A stretch of DNA of 64,000 nt, taken from positions 223,741 through 287,740 of the forward strand of contig NMRB01000303.1 of NCBI GenBank assembly GCA_002633025.1, in the 5' to 3' direction. Each line of letters starts with the position of its first letter. The first letter of the stretch is position 1. A program made the position numbers and the translations under genes. This stretch comes from Notospermus geniculatus. Taxonomy: Eukaryota; Nemertea; Pilidiophora; Heteronemertea; Lineidae. The notes below the pieces were generated by a model. The model saw nothing but the letters and a program-made list of their open reading frames with translations. It searched no databases and was not told the origin of the DNA. This document shows positions 23,406 to 34,392 of the stretch, piece after piece.

Positions 23406-24727
23406 AAACGATGATCCAACTGATAACTACAATATACGGTGGGAGATGAAAGTTGGGCAGCAAGACACCGACGGATTTGGATAGTTGGTTTTGACAATAG
23501 GCGAGGTTAACGTTGGGAATCTTCTTTGGGTTGGCGTTTTGGCCAACACGAAACCTCGCCTCCGTTGGCTGATGTGCTTTTCGCATTGGTGCTCGTTCAG
23601 TAAATAAATATTGTGTTCAGGAATGAACTGTCATGTCTGAAAAAGAAAGCAATGTGGACTCGCGGTGCTTGTAAATTTGACGGTTCCTTTCTCATCTTTT
23701 TTCCCGGTAATTCACGTAATTTCCGACTTACCTGTGTTAAAACAAGTGCTTCTTATACCCAATCCAGTTTGGCTAGCATTTTAAATTAGCGGTCTCATCA
23801 GCAGTCCATGGCGAACACGAGCATTGACATTTTCCACGTCCGATCTCTTGGAAGCTCTGAGTGTTGGTGACGAAGATTTATAGGATGTAGAGGCGTCCGT
23901 TACTGTTCTCTCTGTAACAACACCCCTTGTCCAAAAACCTTTCGAGTTGTGGCAAGACGAGTTTCACGATTATGATGGACAAAAGAATGTATCGAGCAGG
24001 CTGATTAGTTGCTGCGTTATCAAACGTGAATCCGATTCTCTGTACTGGCTAACCATTCCTCTGTCTCAACACATTCTGAGATTCTACATAGGAATATTGT
24101 TGCTAATTGAGATAATTGGAGACGATTGCGTGTTCATACCATAGTGATAGCCTTTGGCTTCGTATTAAGCGTCGATCATTGGCATGCGGATTTTGTCTGA
24201 TTCCGATCTGTAAAATATCGAACAAATTAACTTTCGCGTTGTCATATCCAGAAAACCAGGGGCAAACGGACTGGAAACCGACCGGATCCATGCGCCAATG
24301 AATCACGCTTTACCATGCCACCATGCTGGAACAAACTCGTCCATCTCCGTCCATTAAAATATCATACGGCTAACACTTTTTTATTGCTTTCATTTTAACA
24401 AACTCCAATGTCACAATGGCGCAAAGTGCTCGCACCATCGCTGTTACCACATCTTTTCCGTGATAGAACAACATAAGTATGTTCAACCGAACGCGAACTT
24501 TTCAATATTCATTCCACTGGCAGACGGAATGCCTGGTGCAATCTTCTTTAGCACTGTTACTCAAATGAGCGATAAGAGCTCGGCCAGAAACTCTGTCAAG
24601 CCCAGCGAGTGATCTCACCAGGATCCAGATGGCGTCCAGTCGTTGAGTGATCTGACAGTGTTGTATTCTTGAAAGTGGCGACTTCACTCGCCAGACCTAA
24701 TAGCACTGCAGGTTGTGCACCATGTAA
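23406..24727. other. spacer between receptor copies E and F, upstream part
   Basis: The 5' flank of gene E, more diverged than in copies A to D (from about 23590 onward it matches the F flank best). 23750-23770 (CTTCTTATACCCAATCC) is the empty site for the 260-bp element of gene F's flank. 24500-24690 holds the MKSPLSRI version of the small frame (start 24687) and the right-end remnant of the foldback MITE. No gene is called. Confidence 0.5.
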
Positions 24728-25141
24728 TGCTACGTTCACACTATGTTCCCGGCGGCCACGGCAATCACGTTTCAGACCACCGTGGACTAAACGGCATGGA
24801 CGTGAGACAACGCAGGGGGACGGGATGGGCAAACGTGACAGGTCGTGATTGCCGTGGATGTCGTGCCAGATTTTTAAACTGTCAAAAAATTTGCCACGGC
24901 AGTCACGGTGCGGATGAGAAACGGGGTGAACGCAACAAAACGTTACAGTACGTAACAGGCCGTAACAAAACTTGGAGGCGGTCCGTAGTGGGCCGGGAGG
25001 CATGTGTATATATTCCCCCGGTCCTTTCAGGTTTTGTCACGTTCTGTCCCGTTTTGTGCGCGTTTTGTCACGGTTGCTGCGCGTTTCTTCCCGTTTTGCC
25101 ACGTTTTGTCGCGGTTCCGGGAACATAGTTTGAACGTAGCA
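24728..25141. mobile_element. 414-bp Harbinger-like non-autonomous transposon
   Basis: Terminal inverted repeats of about 25 bp start TGCTACGTTCA and end TGAACGTAGCA. The flanking target duplication is TAA (24725-24727 and 25142-25144), the 3-bp TWA type known for PIF/Harbinger elements. The paralogous site at 28875 is empty (ACCACGTAATGACTAGGCC). The interior is rich in CGT and TTTTGTCACG words and has no transposase. A related autonomous element is not in the window. Confidence 0.7.
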
Positions 25142-25438
25142 TAATGACTAGGTCAGAATGGCAATGCGGATGAAGGCTCCCATCTTTGGGACATCTGTTA
25201 GTGCATGGTTCCGCTGCTCATGTTGTCCAAGTCAGTTGTCCAGATCTCCAAATTAAGATGTTGACAAAGACACGGACTTCGGTTGTGGATTTCGATAGCA
25301 TTATCTTCAAAGGAATAATTTCAAAGTGCGCTCGAAAACCCCCGAGATCACTGATGTCTTGGAACACACACCACCACAGTTGAATGTGTCAGCTATCAGC
25401 GGCCAAAGTTACGGACGGTTTTTCGGCAACGTATAAGT

Positions 25439-27221
25439 TTAAGTGGTCCGTTTCTTCATCATAAAACACATCATGAAAACTTGTTTAGCATCTTCTCTAT
25501 ATTTCTTCCCACCCCCGAGAAAGTACAGATAAAAATTGACGGCGAAATTGAAATTCCACATTTCAGCGACAATCCAGTACTCAACGTTATACCTTAGTTG
25601 CCAATAGGGGTCGTTCATGTCGTACTTTTTAGTCACCTCTGGTAAAGTGAACAGCATATCGAATAATCTCATTGGTATGGACAAAATGACGTAAGCCACC
25701 GACACCAAGATAAGCATACGAGTCAAATGCTTGCCCTCGGACGAGGTGCCTCTGCTCCCGGTCGCCATCTTTCCTCGGCTCTTCGTTGCCCTTTGGATGT
25801 TTGCTATGATCACGACATTACACGTCATGATGACGGTAAAAGGTAAGATTGTACCAACACCCAGCATGTAGGCCCCGACGACCTGCTCTACCCAGAGCGG
25901 TTCGGGAAAATTTAGATAAACCGACTCGATCCCTGTCATCTTATCTTTATTGTAGTCATAGGTAAAAAACATGTTAACGTTGAGGAGAGCTGGAATGAAG
26001 AAAGTTATACTGACGGCTTTTTTGGCACGCGATGCTGTGCACAGAGTCTTCGCTCTTAGTGGAAAGGCTATCGCGATGGCGCGGTCGAGGCTCATGTACG
26101 CGAGATAGAGGCCAGAAGACATGGCCGCACTGAACGACCAATACCAAAAAAACCTGTAAGAAAGAATGTATATATTCCATTGTAGGTTAGCAAGGGCGTA
26201 GGCTGGTCTGACCATGGGTGGGTGCACATCTTGGGGAACAGGTGTAACGTTTTTCAGTGTGGCCGTTTTTCTGTATGATTCCTATTGTTGGGAACACACT
26301 GGGAAACGGACTCGCAGTTTTTCTGTGTGTCGTCCATTATCAAGTCGCGGCTTATTCCGTCAATCTATTGTAATGTCACACTGGCACACCGGCCTCACTG
26401 GCAAAACGTTACACCAGAACTCAAGGCCCAGGGGCTATAAGGAACGTCGAGAAACACAAGACGAAATTGAACACCAGACTGTTTTAAATTTCTAAGTACA
26501 CTTCACCCACAGCAGAATGTAACATGTACGTGTAGACCAGTGGAACCGCAAAAGGGGTGCAAACTTTTTTGGGTGCTAGGCAAACAGAATTCCACTGCTG
26601 ATGTGGGCGGGGTGCACGTGCACCCTGTGCACCTCCCCCCCCCCCCCCCCCCCCCNCCCCCCCCCCCCCCCCCAGCCTCCAGTGTTAATACATGTAGTAG
26701 GTGCAAACATCTTTCTGGAAGGAGGGATGTGGTTGCAAGTAGTTATCCCTCTTTGAATTGCCTTAATTTTTGCAGATGAAAGATACTTGTAGGCCTACTG
26801 ATGAGGCTAAGCGACGGTTAAATCAACCCTCCAAATGTCATCCAGGAAACATAAAAGATTGAATGGATTACACTCCAAGCATGGCTTACACGATGCTGTG
26901 AAATCGACTTTTAATTGCCGTTCCCAATCCATGGCTGAACAGGACACGATAGAAGAGAGCTGCTAGAAGACACATGGTATCCACCACAGATAATGCACTC
27001 ATGTACACACACGTGCTGATATTTCGGTTACTTTTCTTGTTTGTAATCAGGAATGACGTCATATTTCCCACCACTCCGAACGTAACGCAGACAAGCGGGG
27101 CCCATTTATTGAGTATGATCAAGGCAAGTTGGAGAAAGAAGTAGTCCCGCGTGTTCGAAGATGGATTTTGAGTTGAAGATATGTTGTGTGCGAGAAGATA
27201 CCCGCTAGGGAAATCGGCCAT
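25439..27221 (-). CDS. class A GPCR, array copy F (two exons, about 348 aa, short N-terminus)
   Basis: Exon 1 is 26890-27221 and exon 2 is 25439-26153. Relative to its sisters the N-terminus lost SMTT or so (a 12-base deletion) and an extra two bases shift the usual first ATG (about 27233) out of frame. The in-frame start is then the internal methionine of MADFPSGYLL. TM3 starts FFWYWSFSAAMSSG as in B, loop 3 is GSRGTSSEGK as in C, and the region before TM7 is EYWIVAEMWNFNF. The DRA motif and missing disulfide are as in the family. The 736-bp intron holds a foldback element (about 26241-26413) and a poly-C tract with an N (26637-26673). Probably still functional, because the lost residues precede TM1. 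Confidence 0.82.
26241..26413. repeat. foldback element in the intron of copy F
   Basis: Arms GGTGTAACGTTTTTCAGTG and CACTGGCAAAACGTTACACC fold back with a short mismatch. They resemble the arms of the 12841-13006 insertion (GGTGTAATG). No clear target duplication was found. Confidence 0.45.
26634..26676. repeat. poly-C tract with one undetermined base
   Basis: About 40 cytosines with an N at 26656, in the intron of receptor F. Length is unreliable in any assembly. Confidence 0.9.
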
Positions 27222-29186
27222 ATCTTTTCACACATAAACGATGATCCAACTGATAATTCCTACAGATAGTACAGGGGATGTTGGATGTCAGTACGCCGAC
27301 GAAGTCGGATAGTTGGGTCAATAACAGTTGAAATTCATGTCAGGGTACCTATTCGGGCTTGCGATTTGGCCGACAGAAGTGAACAATTTCAGCACACGAA
27401 ACCTCGCCTCCGTTGGCTGATGCGCTTTTAGCATTGGTGCTCGTTCAATAAACAAATACTGTGCTACGTCCGTCAAGGATGGAGTGTCATGTCTGAAAAA
27501 GAAAGCAATGTGGACTCGCGGTGCTTATAAATTGTACGGTTACAGTCTCCTCTTTTTCCCATAATTTCCGACTTAATACCCATGTTAAAACACGTAGCCA
27601 TTGCTTCTTATACACTGTTAAAAATATCTGTAAATTTACAGCAGAATTTTCACTGCAAGGTTGCTGTAAAATTCATTTCACTGCAAACTGCTGTTTTTTT
27701 CACTGGAATTTAACAACAAGATTACAGTTGCTCAGTTTTAAAGACAGCATTTGTTGTAGAATTTATGCAATTTTGCTGTCAAAATAGAGTAAACGGGTGC
27801 TGTCAAAATACAGAAAAGTGCTGTCTGTGTTACTCTGCTGCCAACAAAGTGCTGTCAGCATTTTTAACAGTGTACCCAATCCCAAATTGGGTATAAACAC
27901 TTCAAATTAGCGGTCTCGTCAGCAATCCTTGGCGGAAAATGACGGTTGACATTTTCCGTGTGTGATCTCTTGGAACCTCTCAGTGTCTCTGGTGCGAAGC
28001 TTTATGGGGGTAGGGGCGTCCGTTACTGTTCTCACTGTAAGAACACACCTTGTTGGGGTGAGATTTCGACGAGAGAATCCGTGCAGCAGCTAATACTATG
28101 GTGGACCAACAAACGTATCGAGTTCGCTGATTAGTTGCTGCGTTATAAAGGTGAACCCGATACCCTGTATAGGCCTACTGGCTAACCATCCCTCTGTCTC
28201 AACGCATTCCGAGATTCTACACAGGAATATTGTTGCTAATTGAGATAATTGGAGACGATTGCGTGTTCAAACCATAGTGATAGCCTTTGGCTTCGTATTA
28301 AGCGTCGGTCATTGGCAGACGGATTTTGTCAGATTCCGATCTGTAAAATATCGAACAAATTAACTTTTGCGTTGTCATATCCTGAAAACTAGGGGCAAAC
28401 GGACTGGAATCAGACGGGATCCGTGCACCAATGAATCACGCTTTACCAAGCCACCCTGCTGGAACAAACTCGTCCATCTCCGTCCATTACAATATCATAC
28501 GGCTAAAACTTTTTTATTGTTTTCGTTTTAACAAACTCCAATGTCACAATGGCGCAAAGTGCTCGCACCATCGCTGTTATTACCACATTTTTTCCGCGAT
28601 AGAACAACATAAGAATATGTTTAACCGGAAGCAGACTTTTCAATATTCATTCCACTGGCAGACGGAATGCCTGGTGCAAACGTCTTTCGCACTGTTACTC
28701 AAATAAGCGATAAGAGTTCCGCCAGAAACTCTGTCAACATGGTCAAGTCCAGCGAGTGATCTCGCCAGGATCCAGATGGCGTCCAGTCGTTGAGTGATCT
28801 GACAGTGCTGCAATCTTGAAAGTGGCGACTTCACTCGCCAGACCTAATAGCACTACAGGTTATACTATAGCACCACGTAATGACTAGGCCAGAATGGCGA
28901 TACGGGGGATTGCTGATTGAAAACGGGCTGTAGCCTATGACGACATCTTGATGTTTACCCACCCCCCGTCCAAGTCGGTCCAGCTTTTCAATATGTCTCC
29001 ATGTTCAGATGTTGACAAAGACACAGACTTTGGTTGTGGATTTCGATAGCACTATCATTTCAAAAGAATAATTTCAAAGTGCGCTCGAAAACCCCCGAGA
29101 TCACTGATGTCTTGGAACTTGCCACTGCAGTTGAATGTTTCAGCCATCAGCGGCCAAAGTTACGAACGGTTTGACAGCAACACAAG
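27222..29186. other. spacer between receptor copies F and G
   Basis: The 5' flank of gene F up to about 28140, interrupted by the 260-bp element (27613-27872). 28240-28640 is homologous to 24100-24500. 28640-28834 is the MKSPLSRL small frame (start 28834). 28980-29180 is the conserved 3' flank that ends at gene G's stop. No further gene is seen. Confidence 0.5.
27613..27872. mobile_element. 260-bp element with CACTGTTAAAAAT inverted ends and TA target
   Basis: Perfect 13-bp terminal inverted repeats, CACTGTTAAAAAT and ATTTTTAACAGTG, with TA on both sides (27611-27612 and 27873-27874). The gene E flank at 23750-23770 is the empty site. The interior repeats GCTGTAAA and GCTGTCAAAATA words and has no coding frame. 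TA targets are typical of Tc1/mariner-type elements, but the ends do not settle the superfamily. Confidence 0.7.
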
Positions 29187-30526
29187 TTAAGTGGTCCGTT
29201 TCTTCATCATAAAACACATCATGAAAACTTGTTTAGCATCTTCTCTATATTTCTTCCCACCACCGAGAAAATACAGATAAAAATTGACGGCGAAATTGGA
29301 ATTCCACATTTCGGTGACGATCCAGTACTCAACGTTATACCTTAGTTGCCAATAAGGGTCGTTCATGTCGTACTTTTTAATCACATCTGGTAAGGTGAAC
29401 AGCATATCGAATAATCTCATTGGTATGGACAAAATGACGTAAGCCACCGCCACCAAGATAAGCATACGAGTCAAATGCTTGCCCTCGGACGAGGTGCCTC
29501 CGCCCCCGATCGCCATCTTTCCTCGGCTCTTCGTTGCCCGTTGGATGTTTGCTATGATCACGACATTACACGTCATGATGACGATAAAAGGTAAGATTGT
29601 ACCAACGCCCAGCATGTAGGCCCCGACGACCTGCTCTACCCAGAGCGGTTTGGGAAAATTTAGATAAACCGACTCGATCCCTGTCGTCTTATCTTTATCG
29701 TAGTCATAGGTAAAAAACATGTTGACGTTGAGGAGAGCTGGAATGAAGAAAGTTATACTGACGGCTTTTTTGGCACGCGATGCTGTGCACAGAGTCTTCG
29801 CTCTTAGTGGAAAGGCTATCGCGATGGCGCGGTCGAGGCTCATGTAGGCAAGATAGAGGCCAGAAGACATGGCCGAGGTGTATGACCAATACCAGAAAAA
29901 CCTGGAAAGGAATAAACGAATACGAATAATGAATTCAATGAACAGATGTTTGGGTAGCATTAGGAATGAAACAAGCTTGACCCGTGTTGCTTTTTGCCCT
30001 AAAACCAGCCACGACGAGAAAGTTGGTATTCGGCGTATCCAGCAGGACAGTGCCGAGTAGTATTAGGCACGACCTCCCTTCTGGGAGAATGCTGGGCAGG
30101 TGGAGAACAATGTGGTCATTCCCAGAGGATATGGGGCACCTTAAATTTTGTCTAATATTTGAAAACTTACGCGAGGGTGTGAAATCGACTTTTAATTGTC
30201 GTTCCCAATCCATGGCTGAACAGTACACGATAGAAGAGAGCTGCTAGAAGACACATGGTATCCACCACAGATAATGCACTCATGTACACACACGTGCTGA
30301 CGTTTCGGTTACTTTTCTTGTTTGTGATCAGGAATGACGTCATGTTTCCGACCACACCGAACGTGACGTAGACAACCGGGGTCCATTTGTTAAGTATGAT
30401 CAAGGCAAGTTGGAGAAAGAAATAGTCCGGCGTGTTCGAAGACGGGTGTTGAGATAAAGATATGTTGTATGCAAGAAGATATCCGGTTATCATGCTGCTG
30501 GGGAAGTCAGCCATCTTTTCAAACAT
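29187..30526 (-). CDS. class A GPCR, array copy G (two exons, 356 aa)
   Basis: Exon 1 is 30171-30526 and exon 2 is 29187-29901. The acceptor differs from all other copies (TCCTTTCCAG instead of TTCTTACAG) because the intron from 29902 on is unrelated sequence, yet the exon border is at the same codon. TM3 starts FFWYWSYTSAMSSG, loop 3 is AIGGGGTSSEGK as in B, TM6 ends MRLFDMLFTLPDV and the loop before TM7 is EYWIVTEMWNSNF. The DRA motif and lack of TM3/loop-2 cysteines are as in the family. This is the last gene of the array and it appears intact. Confidence 0.87.
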
Positions 30527-32590
30527 AAACGATGATCCAACTGATAGCTACAACAGACCGTGGGAGGGGAAAGTTGGGCAGCAAGACACCGAAGGAGATG
30601 AATGGTTGAGATCGACAATAGTTGAGGTTGTAGTTAGGGTACCTCTTCAGGTTAGCGATTGGGCCAACAGAAATGGACTGTTTCAGTGCACCAAACTTCG
30701 CCTTGGTTTGCTGATGCGCTTTTGGCATTGGTGCTTTTTCAGTAAACAATTGTGCTACGTAAAGGATGAAGTTTTATGTCTGAAAAGGAAAACAATGTGG
30801 ACTTTCGGTGCATTTTGAGTGAATACTATCTGTCTGCTCCAGTTGCCCGTAATTTCCGACTTACCCTTGTAAAAACAAGGTGCCATCCCTTTTATACCAG
30901 ATCCAGGCAAATACTTCGGTATTGCGGTTTCTTCAGCAGTTTGTGACTGCCAGCGACGTTGGCACTTTCCATGTCCGATCTCTAGGAACCTAGTGTATAT
31001 GATGAGGTAAAGCTTTATGGGGGTAGGGGCCTCTGCTACACAGTAAAAAATATAGTGTTAAGGTAACACTGAAAATGGGTGTTAACTTTAACACCGATTA
31101 TGAGTGTCCAATAGCTCCCAACACCAACTTTTGGTGTTATGTTTCTAACACCGTACGGTGGTGTTAAGTTAACACCCACATGCAATAAAAATATTTTTAA
31201 ATACATGCTGAAAACCTGTCTTTCTCATAAATGTCGATAAAAAACTGTCGAAAAAAGGTTCTATTTGGAGAAATAAAACGAGAAAAAAAATATGCTTCCG
31301 ACGGGTTTCGAACCCGGGGCCTTCTGCATCGCAGGCACTCTCCTGATCCACTACACCACGATTCCACTTGACAAGCAGAGGAGAGTTTTTGCTATAAGAA
31401 TATTAAACTTAGGATTTTATACTTATAACCTGCTTGAAAACAGCCAGAAGGAAGAGGCAAGCAAAGTTGCAATGATCTCANACCGAAGGAGATGAATGGT
31501 TGAGATCGATAATAGTTGAGGTTGTAGTTGGGGTAGCTCTTCGGGAATGGACTGTTTCAGTGCACCAAACTTCGCCTTGGTTGGCTGATGCGCTTTTGGC
31601 ATTAGCGCTTTTTTCAGTAAGCTGTGCTACGTAAAGGATGAAGTTTTATGTCTGAAAAGGAAAGCAATGTGGACTTTCGGTGCATGTTGAGTGAATACTA
31701 TCTGTCTGCTCTAGTTGCCCGTAATTTCCGACTTACCCTTGTAAAAACAAGGATCCACCCCTTTTATACCAGATCCAGGCAAATACCTCGGTATTGCGGT
31801 TTCTTCAGCAGTCTGTGACTGTCAGCGACGTTGGCACTTTCCATGTCCGATCTCTAGGAACCTCTTAGTGTAGGCCTATATGATGAGGTAAAGCTTTATG
31901 GGGGTAAGGGCCTCTGTTACTGTTCTCTCTGTAAGAACACCCTGTGTCCGAAAATCTTTCGTGTTGTGGCAGGATTTCGACGATTCGAGTATCCCTGCAG
32001 CTAATCACGATGGTGGACCAACGGACGTATCGAGTTCGCTGACTCGATGCTGCGTTATAAGTGAACCCAATACCTTGTTCCGGGTAATCATCCCTCTGTC
32101 TCTGCACATTCTGAGATTCTAATAGGGGTATTGTTGCTAATTGAGATAATTGGAGAAGATTGCATATTCAGACCATAGTGATAGTCATCGGCTTCGTATG
32201 ACAGGTCCCTGCTGGAACAAACTCATCAATCTTCGTCCATTATTTACAATATCATATTCTTAGTAGCAGTAACTTTTTCTTTGCTTTATTTTAACAAACT
32301 CCAATGCCACAGTGACGCAAAGTGCAGGCTTGCTGTTATCACATCTTTTTCCGGCTATAAGCCTTCCAATATTAAATAAGAACATGTCCAACTCGACCCG
32401 GACTTTTCAATATTCATTCCACTGCCACACGGAATGCCTGGTGCAAAATCATTTAGCATTGTTATTCAAATGAACGATGGTATTAATAACGAATCCTTGT
32501 TTGCGTATAAAATCTCGTATACTGTAGCTTCTGGGAAGAGAGTTTTCTCACGGGAAAGAAGTTCTGCTTGAGGAATGTGATATTTAAGCC
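30527..32590. other. 5' flank of copy G, duplicated across an N at 31482
   Basis: 30590-31030 and 31483-31915 are close copies (ACCGAAGGAGATGAATGGTT onward) separated by 31031-31482. The inner part begins with GTGTTAA/TTAACAC-rich sequence (31038-31190). The N at 31482 sits exactly at the second copy's start. 32200-32500 is again homologous to the spacers at 24300-24550 and 28440-28700. No gene seen. Confidence 0.5.
31291..31366 (-). repeat. tRNA-like SINE head
   Basis: On the minus strand an A-box-like TGGTGTAGTGGA and a perfect B-box GGTTCGAAACC lie in the right spacing, and CGGG/CCCG closes a T-arm. The acceptor ends (GGAATCG and CGGAAGCA) do not pair and the anticodon stem is irregular, so it is not called as a tRNA gene. 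Confidence 0.5.
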
Positions 32591-32796
32591 AGTTGTGACC
32601 ATTTCACAGTGCTGTCCGGACGATCGGGCCTTCTTGTTCTCTCTTGCTGTTGACAAAGAAAGACTTCTCCTTGGCTGAAAACTTCGAGGCTTGTCCAGTT
32701 TTTAGGATACAAGCACTTCTCATTCCGAAAAAGAGTGACCGGTGTGTAAGTTGATTCCGAACTTTTCGTACCGGTAACTCTATTCCCCCAAGTTGC

Positions 32797-33000
32797 CGTT
32801 TATTGTTAGAACACACAGCATTCCAAACTAGACGTAACATCTATAAAGGTTATTGTTAGAACACACGGCATTCCAAACTAGCCTGCACGTAACATCTAAT
32901 GTATACAGGTTATTGTTAGAACACACGACATTCCAAACTACACGTAACATCTACATGTATGCAGGTTATTGTTAGAACACACGGCAGCCTGGCTTGGTAT
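32797..33000. repeat. short tandem repeat, about 60-bp unit, four copies
   Basis: Units start GTTATTGTTAGAACACAC and continue GCATTCCAAACTA...CGTAACATCTA. There are four copies of slightly different length, the last truncated, plus a degenerate relative at about 34288-34340. Confidence 0.8.
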
Positions 33001-33149
33001 TAAGTAGATTAGGTACGTACATGTACATCAGAATTTGTCGAATTTTCCAGCATGTGGTTGTGGATTGGAGTGGAATACCAATACTTCAGGCAGGTGCCCG
33101 TTTGTTTAGGCTGTACCGACTGGGGTTTGTGGGACAACCCTTTGAGGTG

Positions 33150-34060
33150 TAGGGCGTGTGGGATCGCCGGTGGGATATTCATGGATAGTGGAGGCATGTA
33201 GGATTGCCATGTGATAAATGGTGTGTTGGATCACCTTGAGTGGGGAAGGCATGTAGGATTGGCCATGTTTGATTTAATGGTGTGTTGGATCACCCTGAGT
33301 AGTGAAGGCATGTAGGATTGCCATATGTGATAAATGGTGTGTTGGATCACCTTGAGTGGGGAAGGCATGTNNNNNNNNNNNNNNNNNNNNNNNNNNNNNN
33401 NNNNNNNNNNNNNNNNNNNNNNNNNNNNNNNNNNNNNNNNNNNNNNNNNNNNNNNNNNNNNNNNNNNNNNNNNNNNNNNNNNNNNNNNNNNNNNNNNNNN
33501 NNNNNNNNNNNNNNNNNNNNNNNNNNNNNNNNNNNNNNNNNNNNNNNNNNNNNNNNNNNNNNNNNNNNNNNNNNTGGTGTGTTGGATCACCCTGAGTAGT
33601 GAAGGCATGTGGGATTGCCATGTTTGATTTATGGTGTGTTGGATCACCCTGAGTAGTGAAGGCATGTAGGATTGTCATGTTTGATTTAATGGTGTGTTGG
33701 ATCACCCTGAGTAGTGAAGGCATGTACGATGGCCATATTTGACTTAATAGACAGGTTGCGAAATTAGCGGCCGCCATCTTTTTTGTAGACCTGGCCGAAT
33801 TTTCGAACTTTTTCAAATATAATTCGGATATATTTTATTAGCTGCTTGCTTGCTAAAATATCTTTATGCAATACTAGTGGCTTACTGTATGGCCTTTCTT
33901 TCTTTGAACGCCTCTGACAGTGCAAAATCCCATTGAAAAAACCCAAGCAACGGCAAAAGTCTACAGAAAAGATGGCGGCCACTAATTTCGCAAACTGTCT
34001 ATGGTGTGTTTGATCACCTTGAGTAGTGAAGGCATGTTGGATTGCCACATAACCACTTGT
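33150..34060. repeat. 58-bp minisatellite interrupted by a 204-N gap and a transposon
   Basis: The unit contains ATGGTGTGTTGGATCACC, then GAGTAGTGAAGGCATG, then TAGGATTGCCAT. Complete and partial units flank the N run at 33371-33574 on both sides and resume at about 34002-34040 beyond the inserted element. Reading frames across the Ns are meaningless. Copy number is unknown because of the gap. Confidence 0.85.
33750..33999. mobile_element. 250-bp MITE inserted in the minisatellite
   Basis: Imperfect terminal inverted repeats of about 40 bp: GACAGGTTGCGAAATTAGCG at the left and CACTAATTTCGCAAACTGTC at the right. TA flanks both ends (33748-33749 and 34000-34001), and 58-bp repeat units stand on each side. 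No coding frame. Short pieces of the same inner end (GGCCGCCATCTTTTT) also occur at about 46718-46735. Confidence 0.7.
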
Positions 34061-34392
34061 GAATAGCTAATCGGGGCATTTGTGTTCAGGCCACGAGTTG
34101 GTGGGCGAAGTGTGGGGCGTACATGGTGTGAGAATGACATGGTGGATGGAGGGGCGTGTGTGATATCTCCTTGCCCACCCTCCCACCCTGGGTTGCTGTC
34201 ATTCTCGTCTTCTTCTGGCAAGAAATATGCCGGATTCTCCCAGTACTATTAGATATGATACAAGAGTGATGGCACCTAGGGTGCGGTAAGAACACAGAGA
34301 GTTCCAAACTACACGTCACAGCGTCTACAAAGTTATGTTCTTCTGCAGCTATTACGTTTAATAAGGTGCTATTTTTTCAGGTTCAAATTGAA

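Noticed and set aside
26503-26779. Glycine- and proline-rich frames
   Set aside because: Translations of the poly-C tract.
4489-30526. CRISPR-like array or bacterial operon
   Set aside because: Spacings are kilobase-scale gene duplications with introns; the window is animal DNA.
31291-31366. Functional tRNA gene on the minus strand
   Set aside because: A and B boxes are present, but acceptor ends do not pair and the anticodon arm is irregular; better as a SINE head.
33231-33816. Long frames across the N gap (HAFTTQGDPTHH repeats)
   Set aside because: They are the translated 58-bp minisatellite and undetermined bases.
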